64,000 nt of DNA, taken from positions 1 through 64,000 of the forward strand of contig NW_026016930.1 in the NCBI RefSeq assembly GCF_020379485.1, in the 5' to 3' direction. Shown piece by piece: positions 12,201 to 23,760 of the stretch (positions are counted from its first letter, which is position 1; every line of letters starts with the position of its first letter). Position numbers and translations under genes: made by a program. Source of the stretch: Brassica napus. Its lineage: Eukaryota > Streptophyta > Magnoliopsida > Brassicales > Brassicaceae. The notes beneath the pieces are model-generated. The model did not search any database. It worked only from the letters and a program-made list of their open reading frames with translations, and had not been told where the DNA came from.

Positions 12201-12825
12201 TCCAATCAAACCAGGATGGATCACTTTGTGAGAAGCTTGATTTGGATACATAAAGTGGTGGAGAATCACCAGTAAATAGAATAAATCTCATAGGAGTTGG
12301 GATGAAGAAGTTATCCCACTTTCAAATTAGGTGATTCCAGTTTCTCAATTTGGGAATAGCACAGATTCATCGTTGTTCCAATCAAACTAGGATGAATCAC
12401 TTTGTGAGAAGCTTGATTTGGATACATAAAGTGGTGGAGAATCACCAGGAAATAGAATAAATCTCATAGGAGTTGGGATGAAGAAGTTATCCCACTTTCA
12501 AATCAGGTGATTCCAGTTTCCCAATTTGGGAATAGCACAGATTCTTCGTCGTTCCAATGAAACCAGGATGAATCTCTTTGTAAGAAGCTTGATTTAGATA
12601 CATAAAGTGGTGGAGAATGACCAGGATGTTGAATAAATCTCATAGGAGTTGGGATGAAGAAGTTATCCCACTTTCAAATCAGGTGATTCCAGTTTCCCAG
12701 TTTGGGAATAGCACAGTTTCTTCGTCATTCCAATCAAACCAGGATGAATCTCTTTGTAAGAAGCTTGATTTGGATACATAAAGTGGTGGAGAATCACCAG
12801 GAAGTTGAATAAATCTCATAGGAGT
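9270..12825 (+). repeat. CentBr-like satellite array, plus orientation
   Basis: About 20 monomers of clean 176-bp spacing. It continues the array interrupted by element B. Several variant classes alternate: GGAGTTGGCGAAAAGAAG (9655, 10362, 11239); a monomer with GGACAGCTTCTTTGTCC and GAATTACTTTG (about 9721, 11305, 11831, 12006); and a terminal run (about 12325-12725) with GATTTAGATAC and CACAGTTTCTTCGTCATTCC. That run repeats the order seen three times in the first array. Confidence 0.93.
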
Positions 12826-13719
12826 TGGTTTCTAATCCGCGAAGTTTGATCGATGAATTAGAATGGCGGGAAACATGGACTGAGCTTGCTACGGTCTTCG
12901 TGAGATAGCATTCGAAGGTTTTGACGAGAATGCAAGAACTGGTGTCGTATTGACGTTCGGAAAGGTTCAATCGCTACACAGCGACCGAACTTTGGCTCGA
13001 GCCCGGTCGCTTCGTAGCGACCGAGCAGGACGAGCGCTCGGTCGCTACGTAGCGACCGAGCTTTGGCTCGAGCTCGGTCGCTACGTAGCGACCGAGCGGG
13101 ACGATCTCTCAGTCGCTATGTAGCGACCGAGCTTTGGCTCGAGCTCGGTCGCTACGTAGCGACCGAGCGGGACGATCGCTCGGTCGCTACGTAGCGACCG
13201 AGCGGGACAATCACTCGGTCGCTACGTAGCGACCGAGCTTTGGCTCCCGCTCGGTCGCTACGTCGCTCGGTCGCTACGTAGCGACCGAGCTTGGCTGAGC
13301 TCGGTCGCTACGTAGCGACCGAGCTGTGTGCATGCTTGGTCGCTGCGTATCGATCGAGCTGGTTACCTTCGGACAATCGGTATTTAGTGGTTCGATTGAG
13401 ATTTGGACGATATTTTACTGCAAGGCTGTTCGTAAAGATATCTTTACGAAGATTACTTTTCGTAAAAACGGTTATGCTAATTTTTACGGACTTTCAGACA
13501 TTGATTCCGTCGTGACCGATTTTGACCCCAACAATACGCAGATTCGGAATAAGATCTACTTTGCTCTCTTTTCGATTTCTTATTTTTATCGTTGTTATTC
13601 TCGTGTTCTGATTGCTTGACGTGTGGTAATTAACAGATATCCGGGTCCTCTGGGAAACTAGGGTTTTCTTAATTTCCTTATTTAAACGGAAATCGACAGT
13701 GTGAATTTCGGTTCCCACA
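12826..13719. mobile_element. Solo-LTR-like block at the satellite orientation switch
   Basis: An 894-bp non-satellite block that begins TGGTTTCTAATCC and ends GGTTCCCACA, so it has TG...CA ends as an LTR would. On the other strand it starts TGTGGGAACCG, which I recall as a common LTR start in Brassica, probably Ty3/gypsy. There is no internal region, primer site or pol. The flanking 5-mers do not match (GGAGT on the left, TTCAT on the right) and the satellite on the two sides is in opposite orientation. It is therefore not a simple single insertion. Recombination between LTRs of two separate insertions would explain all three facts. Frames at 13291-13619 read through the palindromic repeats and are not genes. 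The direction of the LTR is uncertain. Confidence 0.65.
12968..13361. repeat. Cluster of palindromic GGTCGCTACGTAGCGACC units
   Basis: About ten to twelve copies of a 24-bp perfect or near-perfect palindrome (half-site CTCGGTCGCTAC followed by its complement, with TACGTA at the centre). They are separated by short spacers such as GAGCTTTGGCTCGAG and GCGGGACGATCG. The outermost copies are degenerate (ATCGCTACACAGCGACC on the left, GGTCGCTGCGTATCGATC on the right). The region is much more GC- and CpG-rich than anything else in the window. Confidence 0.85.
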
Positions 13720-16700
13720 TTCATCCCAACTCCTATGAGATTTATTCAACTTCCTGGTGATTCTCCACCACTTTATGTATCCAAATCAACCTTCTCACAA
13801 AATGATTCATCCTGGTTTGATTGGAAGGACAAAGAAGCTGTGCTATTCCCAAACTGGGAAACTGGAATCACCTGATTTGAAAGTGGGATAACTTCTTCAT
13901 CCCAACTCCTATGAGATTTATTCAACATCCTGGTCATTCTCCACCACTTTATGTATCCAAATCAAGCTTCTTACAAAGAGATTCATCCTGGTTTCGTTGG
14001 AACGACGAGGAATCTGTGCTATTCCCAAATTGGGAAACTGGAATCACCTGATTTGAAAGTGGGATAACTTCTTCATCCCAACTCCTATGAGATTTATTCT
14101 ATTTCCTGGTGATTCTCCACCACTTTATGTATCCAAATCAAGCTTCTCACAAAGTGATTCATCCTGGTTTGATTGGAACAACGATGAAGCTGTGCTATTC
14201 CCAAACTGGGAAACTGGAATCACCTGATTTGAAAGTGGGATAACTTCTTCATCCCAACTCCTATGAGATTTATTCAACATCCTGGTCATTCTCCACCACT
14301 TTATGTATCCAAATCAACCTTCTCACAAAGTAATTCATCCTGGTTTGATTGGAACGACGAAGAAGCTGTGCTATTCCCAAACTGGGAAACTGGAATCACC
14401 TGATTTGAAAGTGGGATAACTTCTTCACGCCAACTCCTATGAGATTTATTCAACTTCCTGGTGATTCTCCACCACTTTATGTATTCAAATCAAGCTTCTC
14501 ACAAAGTGATTCATCCTGGTTTGATTGGAACGACGAAGAAGCTGTGCTATTCTCAAACTGGGAAACTGGAATCACCTGATTTGAAAGTGGGATAACTTCT
14601 TCATCCCAACTCCTATGAGATTTATTCAACTTCCTGGTGATTCTCCACCACTTTATGAATCCAAATCAAGCTTCTTACAAAGAGATTCATCCTGGTTTGA
14701 TTGGAACGACGAAGAAGCTGCGCTATTCCCAAACTGGGAAACTGGAATCACCTGATTTGAAAGTGGGATAACTTCTTCATCCCAACTCCTATGAGATTTA
14801 TTCAACTTCCTGGTGATTCTCCACCACTTTATGTATCCAAATCAACCTTCTCACAAAGTGATTCATCCTGGTTTGATTGGAAGGACAAAGAAGCTGTCCT
14901 ATTCCCAAACTGGGAAACTGGAATCACCTGATTTTAAAGTGGGATAACTTCTTCATCCCAACTCCTATGAGATTTATTCAACTTCCTGGTGATTCTCCAC
15001 CACTTTATGTATCCAAATCAAGCTTCTCACAAAGTGATTCATCCTGGTTTGATTGGAAGGACAAAGAAGCTGTGCTATTCCCAAACTGGGAAACTGGAAT
15101 CACCTGATTTGAAAGTGGGATAACTTCTTTTCGCCAACTCCTATGAGATTTATTCAACTTCCTGGTGATTCTCCACCACTTTATGTATCCAAATCAAGCT
15201 TCTCACAAAGTTATTCATCCTGGTTTGATTGGAACGACGAAGAAGCTGTGCTATTCCCAAACTGGGAAACTGGAATCACCTGATTTGAAAGTGGGATAAC
15301 TTCTTCATCCCAACTCCTATGAGATTTATTCAACTTCCTGGTGATTCTCCACCACTTTATGTATCCAAATCAAGCTTCTCACAAAGTGATTCATCCTGGT
15401 TTGATTGGAACGACGATGAAGCTGTGCTATTCCCAAACTGGGAAACTGGAATCACCTGATTTGAAAGTGGGATAACTTCTTCACGCCAACTCCTATGAGA
15501 TTTATTCAACTTCCTGGTGATTCTCCACCACTTTATGTATCCAAATCAAGCTTCTCACAAAGTGATTCATCCTGGTTTGATTGGAACGACAAAGAAGCTG
15601 TCTATTCCCAAACTGGGAAACTGGAATCACCTGATTTGAAAGTGGGATAACTTCTTCATCCCAACTCCTATGAGATTTATTCAACTTCCTGGTGATTCTC
15701 CACCACTTTATGTATCCAAATCAAGCTTCTTACAAAGAGATTCATCCTGGTTTGATTGGAACGACGAAGAAGCTGTGCTATTCCCAAACTGGGAAACTGG
15801 AATCACCTGATTTGAAAGTGGGATAACTTCTTCATCCCAACTCCTATGAGATTTATTCAACTTCCTGGTGATTCTCCACCACTTTATGTATCCAAATCAA
15901 GCTTCTCACAAAATGATTCATCCTGGTTTGATTGGAAGGACAAAGAAGCTGTCCTATTCCCAAACTGGGAAACTGGAATCACCTGATTTGAAAGTGGGAT
16001 AACTTCTTTTCACCAACTCCTATGAGATTTATTCAACTTCCTGGTGATTCTCCACCACTTTATGTATCCAAATCAAGCTTCTCACAAAGTGATTCATCCT
16101 GGTTTGATTTGAACGATGATGAAGCTGTGCTATTCCCAAACTGGGAAACTGGAATCACCTGATTTGAAAGTGGGATAACTTCTTCATCCCAACTCCTATG
16201 AGATTTATTCAACTTCCTGGTGATTCTCCACCACTTTATGTATCCAAATCAAGCTTCTCACAAAGTGATTCATCCTGGTTTGATTGGAACGACGAAGAAG
16301 CTGTGCTATTCCCAAACTGGGAAACTGGAATCACCTGATTTGAAAGTGGGATAACTTCTTCATCCCAACTCCTATGAGATTTATTCAACTTCCTGGTGAT
16401 TCTCCACCACTTTATGTATCCAAATCAAGCTTCTCACAAAGTGATTCATCCTGGTTTGATTGGAACGACGATGAAGCTGTGCTATTCCCAAACTGGGAAA
16501 CTGGAATCACCTGATTTGAAAGTGGGATAACTTCTTCATGCCAACTCCTATGAGATTTATTCAACTTCCTGGTGATTCTCCACCACTTTATGTATCCAAA
16601 TCAAGCTTCTCACAAAGTGATTCATCCTGGTTTGATTGGAACGACAGAGAAGCTGTCCTATTCCCAAACTGGGAAACTGGAATCACCTGATTTGAAAGTG

Positions 16701-17614
16701 GGATAACTTCTTTTCGCCAACTCCTATGAGATTTATTCAACTTCCTGGTGATTCTCCACCACTTTATGTATCCAAATCAAGCTTCTCACAAAGTGATTCA
16801 TCCTGGTTTGATGGGAACGACGATGAAGCTGTGCTATTCCCAAACTGGGAAACTGGAATCACCTGATTTGAAAGTGGGATAACTTCTTCATCCCAACTCC
16901 TATGAGATTTATTCAACTTCCTGGTGATTCTCCACCACTTTATGTATCCAAATCAAGCTTCTCACAAAGTGATTCATCCTGGTTTGACTGGAACGACGAT
17001 GAAGCTGTGCTATTCCCAAACTGGGAAACTGGAATCACCTGATTTGAAAGTGGGATAACTTCTTCACGCCAACTCCTATGAGATTTATTCAACTTCCTGG
17101 TGATTCTCCACCACTTTATGTATTCAAATCAAGCTTCTCACAAAGTGATTCATCCTGGTTTGATTGGAACGACGAAGAAGCTGTGCTATTCCCAAACTGG
17201 GAAACTGGAATCACCTGATTTGAAAGTGGGATAACTTCTTCATCCCAACTCCTATGAGATTTATTCAACTTCCTGGTGATTCTCCACCACTTTATGTATC
17301 CAAATCAAGCTTCTCACAAAGTGATTCATCCTGGTTTGATTGGAACGACGAAGAAGCTGTGCTATTCCCAAACTGGGAAACTGGAATCACCTGATTTGAA
17401 AGTGGATAACTTCTTCACGCCAACTCCTATGAGATTTATTCAACTTCCTGGTGATTCTCCACCACTTTATGTATCCAAATCAAGCTTCTTACAAAGAGAT
17501 TCATCCTGGTTTGATTGGAACGACGAAGAAGCTGTGCTATTCCCAAACTGGGAAACTGGAATCACCTGATTTGAAAGTGGGATAACTTCTTCATCCCAAC
17601 TCCTATGAGATTTA
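13720..17614 (-). repeat. CentBr-like satellite array, minus orientation
   Basis: About 22 monomers, the reverse complement of the first arrays and still on a 176-bp period. Variants include GGAAGGACAAAGAAGCTGTCC with TTCTTTTCGCC, GGAACAACGATGAAG, and CTTCACGCC. The monomer pair at about 13920-14250 (GGTTTCGTTGG, then TTATTCTATTTCC with GGAACAACGATG) matches, in mirror order, the pair at about 9840-10180 in the plus array. Confidence 0.93.
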
Positions 17615-18208
17615 TATCACTTTTAGTGATGTTTAGAGTGATCTGAGTATTTAGGAAAGATTAGAAGAGATTTAGAGAAGATTTAAGTATAAAGAACGAG
17701 ATTAAGAGTCTAGAGAACTAAAGAGAGACTAAGAGAGAGACTCATAACTTGCTTGGTTTATTATTATGGAGAGATTACATATTTATATGGATCAGCATAC
17801 AAGGGTTTTGTAATAGTGAAAGCAAATCCTAAAGACTAAGCATGTGGAGTCAAACCAAGGAGAGGCGCGCTTCATTTGAATGAACGGAGGTGAGGCTTTA
17901 CACGCTTGATGCCAAAGGCATCTTTGCCTAGATGCTCCTTTTGCCTTTACAGCTAGCACCAGCTTAAGCCGCGTCCCAACCTTATCCTTCAACGGTCATA
18001 TCCTAAAGCCTCTTCCTCTTGTAGAGTCATCGGCCACTTTAGGATAGATGTGAGCTTTGCCTTTCTTCCCAAGGTACCTGAGTTGTACGGCCTTTGCCCT
18101 ATCCGTACACTTCTCCTTAACTTCACACACCTACTCCTTTCCTTCCTTTGATCTCTCTTCTCATGTAAACCCTTGATCCTTTCACTTAATCATCTCCATA
18201 ACTTAACA
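17615..18208 (-). repeat. 3' LTR of element A1
   Basis: 594 bp. On the minus strand it starts TGTTAAGTTATGG and ends AAAAGTGATA, so the ends are TG...TA rather than TG...CA. A TATA-like ATATAAAT lies at 17781-17788 (minus strand). GTACGG/CCGTAC words are at about 18073-18111. Confidence 0.9.
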
Positions 18209-18223
18209 CTCCCCCTCAAGCTT
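18209..18223 (-). other. Polypurine tract of A1
   Basis: Minus strand AAGCTTGAGGGGGAG, directly before the 3' LTR. Same 15-mer as the other elements. Confidence 0.88.
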
Positions 18224-18275
18224 AGCTTTGTGAAAGCCTAAGCTTGGAAAGCCATGAGATCTTCCTCATTAAAAA

Positions 18276-18316
18276 CCTCACCAAAGAAAACCCAATGGGA
18301 TAAAACTTTGATGAGG
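18276..18316 (-). other. Conserved 3' hairpin of A1
   Basis: On the minus strand CCTCATCAAAG pairs with CTTTGGTGAGG (11-bp stem, one G-U pair). The 19-nt loop contains CCCATTGGG, able to form a short inner stem. It sits between the pol stop and the polypurine tract. Confidence 0.7.
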
Positions 18317-18348
18317 GAAAAAGAGTAAAGACCTCACAGCTAAGGGGA

Positions 18349-19002
18349 TTAGCTCCTTCTCTTCCCAAGATCAATGAGGCCCAACCTGATGTGAATGGAC
18401 TCCATTGTCTTCTGTCTTGCAGCCTTGGTGAACACATCCGCTAACTGATCTTCACTTCTAGTATAGCAGGGCAAGATCACTCCTAGCACAATCATCTGTC
18501 TCACTTTGTGGCAATCAACCTCAATGTGCTTGGTTCTCTCATGGAACACCGAGTTGGATGCAATGTGAATAGCAGCTTGATTGTCACAATGCATTGTCAT
18601 TGGAGAGGCTTGATCAATCTCCAAGTGCTTCAAGATGCCTTTGATCCACACCAACTCGTTTGTAAGCTTCAGCATGGCTCTATACTCAGCTTCAGCACTT
18701 GAACATGACACCACCTTCTGCTTCTTGCTCTTCCAAGTCACCAAGTTGCCTCCAATGAATGTGCAATAGCCAGTAGTTGATTTCCTATCAGCTCTATCTC
18801 CTGCCCAATCAGCATCACAATACCCCACCACTTCTGTGCTTCCATTACATCCCATCCAAACCCCTTGATCCGGCGAGCCATTCAGATACATCAGCAGCCT
18901 CTCCACCATGCGCCAATGATGTTCCTTTGGAAGCTGCATGTGTTGACTCACCTGGTTCACAGCAAAACATATATCAGGCCTTGTAATGGTAAGGTAAATC
19001 AA
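18349..19002 (-). pseudogene. A1 pol, 3' fragment: RT C-terminus and RNase H
   Basis: 217 residues and the end of the A1 polyprotein. It starts in the RT C-terminal part (IYLTITRPDICFAVNQVSQHM) and runs through RNase H: GYCDADWAGD (first acidic residue), SSAEAEYRAM (catalytic Glu), HCDNQAAIHIA (Asp) and HIEVDCHKVR. The conserved copia tail YTRSEDQLADVFTKA and a natural stop follow. RNase H removes the RNA strand after minus-strand synthesis. It is separated from the RT fragment by a one-base loss near 19003: A2 reads CAATTTGCCAAC where A1 reads CAATTTCCAAC. All RNase H motifs are intact, so the break may be a sequencing error. Paired with 18999-19775 and 19703-22924. Confidence 0.85.
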
Positions 19003-19775
19003 TTTCCAACAAGTGTTCTATAGAGTTTAGGATCATGAAATGGCTTGCTGTCTTCAATCTCCCCCTCTCTTGGTACTTTGTAGCCATCCTCCATTGGCAT
19101 CCTTGCTGTCTTGCCTCCATAAGCACCTGCACCTTTCAAAAGATCAAGTGTATACTTCCTTTGGGACATGAACAATCCTTCCTTGGATCTACAAATCTCA
19201 ATTCCAAGGAAGTATTTCATTTCTCCCAAGTCTTTGATTTCAAACATAGACTTTAGGAATTCCTTGGTTGCTTTGATACCTTCCTTATCACTCCCAGTGA
19301 TAATGATATCATCCACATACACAAGGAGAGCAACCATACCTGAGGGTGTCGTGAGTGTAAAGAGAGTGTGATCCAATTCTGACTTCTTGAAGCCTCGGCC
19401 GTTCAGAGTTGTGCTCAACTTGTTATACCAAGCTCTTGGTGATTGCTTCAACCCATAAATGGCTTTCTTTAGCCTCAGTACATTCCCTCTCTTCACTAGA
19501 TGTTCCAGACCTGGTGGAGGATACATATAGACTTCATCCTCAAGCTCTCCTTGTAGAAATGCATTCTTTACATCCATTTGCCACAATCCCCATCCTAGGT
19601 TCACAGCCAAGCTTAAAACAATCCTAATGGTGTGTAGCTTGGCTACTGGTGCAAATGTCTCAATGTAGTCCTCTCCATATGTCTGAGTGAACCCTCTTGC
19701 TACTAGTCTAGTCTTCTTCCTCTCAATTGACCCATCAGCCTTGTACTTGATTGTAAAGATCCATCTACTAGACAC
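18999..19775 (-). pseudogene. A1 pol, middle fragment: reverse transcriptase
   Basis: 258 residues holding most of the RT domain: RWIFTIKYKADG at the start; the first catalytic Asp in QMDVKNAFLQGELEDEVYM; then AIYGLKQSPRAWY; the YVDDIIITG active site with two Asp; and LGEMKYFLGIE. RT copies element RNA into cDNA inside the virus-like particle. The fragment is out of frame with the upstream Gag-protease-integrase reading by a one-base loss near 19790 (A2 has CTTTCTTTCC where A1 has CTTTCTTCC). Its 3' end is cut by the second frameshift near 19003. Active-site residues are all present. Up to the LHTIR motif its sequence is very close to D; beyond it the protein is closer to C. Confidence 0.88.
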
Positions 19776-22700
19776 AGCTTTCTTCCTTTTGGTAGTTCAC
19801 TCTCATACCATGTATCATTCTTTATCATAGCTCCTGCCTCAGCTCCTACTGATTCCTTCCATTCCTTATCCTCCATTGCCTCTTCATAGCTTCTTGGAAT
19901 GTGATTTTCATCCAAGTTTACCATGAATGCGCAATGTGCTTCTGGATATTGAGCAAAAGAACACACGGCCTGAGTAGGATGCTTCACAGCTTGGGCATTG
20001 TAGTACACTCTTGTGTTTACCCAACTGGAAGGATCCTTTCTCAGCCTTGTACTTCTTCTCAATACTGGCCCTTCTTGCGCCATCTCTTGTTCTTCTTCTT
20101 GTGGCAGCACACTTGTTTCAGATCTTTCTTCTCCTAGCTGACTTGCTTCAGCTCCTTCTTCCCTTAGCTGACTCTCTTCAGCTCCTTCTTCTTGATCATT
20201 TGATTCCACAGCTTGATCATGAGAGCCAGAACTCTCTTCTCTACTTGTTTCTTCACGGTTTGGAGTTCTTGTTTCATTCCCCCCTTCATGGTCAAGGTTG
20301 GAAGTCTGATGATCCGGGACTGGGGTAGTGCTTCTCCCCCCTTGATGTCCTTGGTTCATGTTGATTCCAAGGCCTTCTAGGATAATCCTCAAGGTTTCAG
20401 CTCTATCAGAGGTAAGATCCTTCAAGTCTTCTTGAATCTGTTCCTCATAATATCCTTTCTCTTCAACAAACTTCACTTCTCTAGATACTAACACTCTCCT
20501 TGTGTTAGGATCATAGCACTTGTATCCTTTCTGACTTGATGAGTATCCAATGAACATTGCCTTTGAACTCTTAGCTTCTAGCTTGTTTCTTATCTCTCCA
20601 GGCACCATCACAAAACACAAACACCCAAAGACCTTCATATGCTCGAGAGAAGGCTTGTACTGATTCAGTACCTCAAATGGTGATTGTCCTTGAAGGATCA
20701 GAGTTGGTGTCCTGTTGATGAGATAACATGCCGTAGCAACAGCATCACTCCAAAACTTCTTAGGCACATTGGATTGAAACATCATGGACCTGGCTACTTC
20801 CATCAAATGCCTGTTCTTCCTCTCAGCCACACCATTCTGTTGTGGTGTATAGGGACAGCTTGTCTGATGAAGAATTCCATGCTGAGCTAGGTGTAGCTTG
20901 AATGCTTGTCCCGTGTACTCTCCTCCATTATCTGACCTGAAAATCTTTATCTTGGCATTGTAATGGTTAGTCACATAGGATTGAAAATTTTTAAATGCAT
21001 CAAGTACCCTATCTTTGGTTGGAATTAAGGTTAACCAGGTGTATTTGGATTTTTCATCAATGAAAGTTACATAATACTTATGGTTTTCTCTAGATAGGCA
21101 AGGTGCAGTCCAAACATCAGAATGAATAAGATCAAAACACTTTTCATAAACAGTAGTAGACTTGTTAAAGACAGTTCTACAATGCTTGCCTAAAATGCAA
21201 GCTTCACAATCATTATTCTCAAAGGAAACACCTGGCAACATCAGTTTTAAAGCCTTATTATGAGGGTGTCCTAATCTAGCATGCCACAATGCATTTTTAC
21301 TTAAACCAGAACTAGAAACAGAAGTAAACGAGCAGCTATATCTAGAAACAGGAGTGAGATCTTCAAGTAAATATAGCTCTCCTTTAGTCACTCCCTTTCC
21401 AATCATCTTGCTGCTTTTAATATCCTGAAACTTCACATCATTAGGACTGAATATAACATTGCATTGCAAATCAGTAGCACATTTCTTAACAGATAACAAG
21501 TTTGATGTAAATTCAGGCATATAAAAGGCTTTAGTTTCCTTATCAAATAGTTTAAGACTTCCTATTCCTCTAATAGGAATCTTATCTCCATTAGCAATCA
21601 GTACATTTCCATTCATTGGCACAATGTTTTTAATTAAGCTAGTGTCACTTATCATATGATGAGATGCACCTGAATCAATCACTAATGGCTTAATGTCATG
21701 AGAACTAGCAATATGCGCAAGGATACTAGATGGTTTGAATGCATGATCATTTCTAGCAAAGTTTGCAGTCCTAGATTGATTTACCATTTCTATCAAGCTC
21801 TCATGCATCCTATCAGTTCTAGTTAGATTCTCATAGTTCTCTACCACCCTAGCACCAAAAGAATACCCAAAGATGTTACCATTCTCCTTGAACATCTTAA
21901 TGAGAGCATCAAGGTCGGATCTCCTTAGATACTCTTGATCATTGTTCCCACGGTTGCTTGATGCTCCAGTGTAGGCTACAAGAGACTTTCCATCACCTGC
22001 CTCACGCCCATCTATCTCCTTTCCTTTGCTTGTACCAGCTCCACTTGTTCCATCCGAGACATTAGCCCTTGCCTCACGGTCCTTCATGAACTTAGCCGGC
22101 TTGAGGTGAGGATGGAGTATCCAGCATTGGCTCTTCTTGTGGCCATGCTTCTTGCAGTGATCACAACTCCCATTGAACCTCCTCTCCTCAAACTTCCCAT
22201 GCGCAGCCGCAGCCTTGTTTGCTTGTGGAGCTTCACTACCTTCCTCTTGAGTTGCTTGGCTTGCAAGGGACAGGTCTCCTTTCTTTGCAAACAACCCAAT
22301 GGAGCCTTGCTCCTTCTGAATCCGCGCACACACATCCTCAAGATCAGGTAGAGTGTCTTCTCTAAGCAGGTGCTGGATGAGACCGTTGTAAGCCGGGTTC
22401 AGCGTGAGGAGTAGCCCAAAGACCTTGTCTTGCTCTCTCCTCTTGTTAAGCTCATCAGCATCCGTTGTGCTTGGCCTAAGCATCTCCATCTCGGACCAGA
22501 GACTCCTGAATCTCCCTAGATGCTTGGTGAACTCCATGTCTTCTTGTACAAGGTTGTTGATGGCTTGCTTCACTTCAAACACTCGGCTTAGGTTTGATGT
22601 GTTGCCATACACCTTCTTCAAAGTATCCCACAGCTCCTTAGCAGACTCACAGTAGCTGTATGCATCCAGAATAGCCGGCTCAAGTGACGCATGAAGCACA

Positions 22701-22924
22701 GACATCACCAGCATGTCCTCTTGATGCCACTTCTCTTCCGCCTTGCTTGCAGCCTCACCATCATCCTCTCCTTGAGTGATGAGTTTTGGAGCTTCTCCGG
22801 GGGTGATGTGCTTCCACAACCCCTTGCTTCCCACCGTGGTTCTCACCATCCGAGACCACACCAAGTAGTTGGTTCCCTTGAAGACCACAGCTACCTTCAT
22901 GTTCATGTTCATCCCACTCTCCAT
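19703..22924 (-). pseudogene. A1 gag-pol, 5' part: Gag, protease, integrase
   Basis: 1,073 residues, starting at the ATG about 240 bp after the primer site. Order: Gag (residues about 1-250, with WSEMEMLRPST and REQDKVFGLLLTLN); a CX2CX4HX4C zinc knuckle at 254-267; the aspartic protease motif VIDSGASHHM with Asp 417; the pre-integrase zinc motif (LWHARLGHPH, then CEAC); and integrase DD35E (Asp 603, Asp 665, Glu 701 in PQQNGVAER). Then come KAMFIGYSSSQKGYKCYDP, an acidic Ser/Glu-rich linker, and the start of RT (RRSTRLRKDPSSWVNTRVYYNAQ). It ends out of frame at KGRKLCLVDG, where A2 and D read KGKKAVSSRW. Gag and pol share one frame, as is usual in plant copia. There is no chromodomain. Confidence 0.9.
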
Positions 22925-23160
22925 GTTGAATGATGAACTCTCTAATCTTCAGAAACTTTATCTTGAGTTGAATGACTTGTAGAAACCTTCACAGCCTCGA
23001 TCTCCAACCCACACAGCTTCAGATGACACACCACAACCAGTCTTGAACTTGAAAAGTACCCAGAAACTCTCAAACACACAAGAACACACAAGAGTTTCTT
23101 CAAAGCTTCAACCTTGAGGCTTCAAAGAATCTCACACGACCTCAGGCTCTCACGAACCTG

Positions 23161-23172
23161 GCTCTGATACCA
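23161..23172 (-). other. Primer-binding site of A1
   Basis: Minus strand TGGTATCAGAGC, directly after the 5' LTR. Initiator methionine tRNA type. The leader between it and the gag ATG (22925-23160) has no coding signal. Confidence 0.9.
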
Positions 23173-23760
23173 TATCACTTTTAGTGATGTTTAGAGTGAT
23201 CTGAGTATTTAGGAAAGATTAGAAGAGATTTAGAGAAGATTAAAGTATAAAATGAGATTAAGAGTCTAGAGAACTAAAGAGAGACTAAGAGAGAGACTCA
23301 TAACTTGCTTGATTTATTATTATGGAGAGATTACATATTTATATGGATCAGCATACAAGGGTTTTGTAATAGTGAAAGCAAATCCTAAAGACTAAGCATG
23401 TGGAGTCAAACCAAGGAGAGGCGCGCTTCATTTGAATGAACGGAGGTGAGGCTTTACACGCTTGATGCCAAAGGCATCTTTGCCTAGATGCTCCTTTTGC
23501 CTTTACAGCTAGCACCAGCTTAAGCCGCGTCCCAACCTTATCTTTCAACGGTCATATCCTAAAGCCTCTTCCTCTTGTAGAGTCATCGGCCACTTTAGGA
23601 TAGATGTGAGCTTTGCCTTTCTTCCCAAGGTACCTGAGTTGTACGGCCTTTGCCCTATCCGTACACTTCTCCTTAACTTCACACACCTACTCCTTTCCTT
23701 CCTTTGATCTCTCTTCTCATGTAAACCCTTGATCCTTTCACTTAATCATCTCCATAACTT
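23173..23760 (-). repeat. 5' LTR of element A1, outer end truncated
   Basis: 588 bp. It lacks the terminal AACA (TGTT on the element strand) that ends the internal 3' LTR copy. The join to satellite is at the shared word AACTT. Other differences from the 3' LTR: a small change at AAGTATAAAATGAG (2 bp shorter), GCTTGATTTA for GCTTGGTTTA, and one C/T change. Confidence 0.9.

Larger units (their letters stand above)
17615..23760 (-). mobile_element. Element A1: Ty1/copia retrotransposon, minus strand
   Basis: A nearly full-length copia element, 6.15 kb. Reading on the minus strand: 5' LTR (23760-23173), primer site, gag-protease-integrase-RT-RNase H, hairpin, polypurine tract, 3' LTR (18208-17615). 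The left flank ends in ATTTA (17610-17614), the expected target duplication. The right copy is missing, together with the last four LTR bases: the LTR stops at CCATAACTT and the monomer resumes at CCTGGTG. The coding region has two one-base frameshifts compared with A2 and D. The two LTRs differ by only a few bases. Sister of A2. Confidence 0.92.

Noticed and set aside
13020..13330. CRISPR-like array of palindromic repeats
   Set aside because: The spacers are short, non-unique and themselves repeated, there are no cas genes, and the context is plant centromeric DNA.
12826..13719. Simple solo LTR from one element
   Set aside because: Flanking 5-mers do not match and the satellite changes orientation across it. 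A single insertion followed by intra-element recombination would leave matching duplications and collinear satellite.
13291..13724. ORFs of 74-97 codons over the palindromic block (LGRYVATEL-like peptides)
   Set aside because: The peptide follows directly from the palindromic repeat and the frames overlap on both strands. No domain or start context supports a protein.
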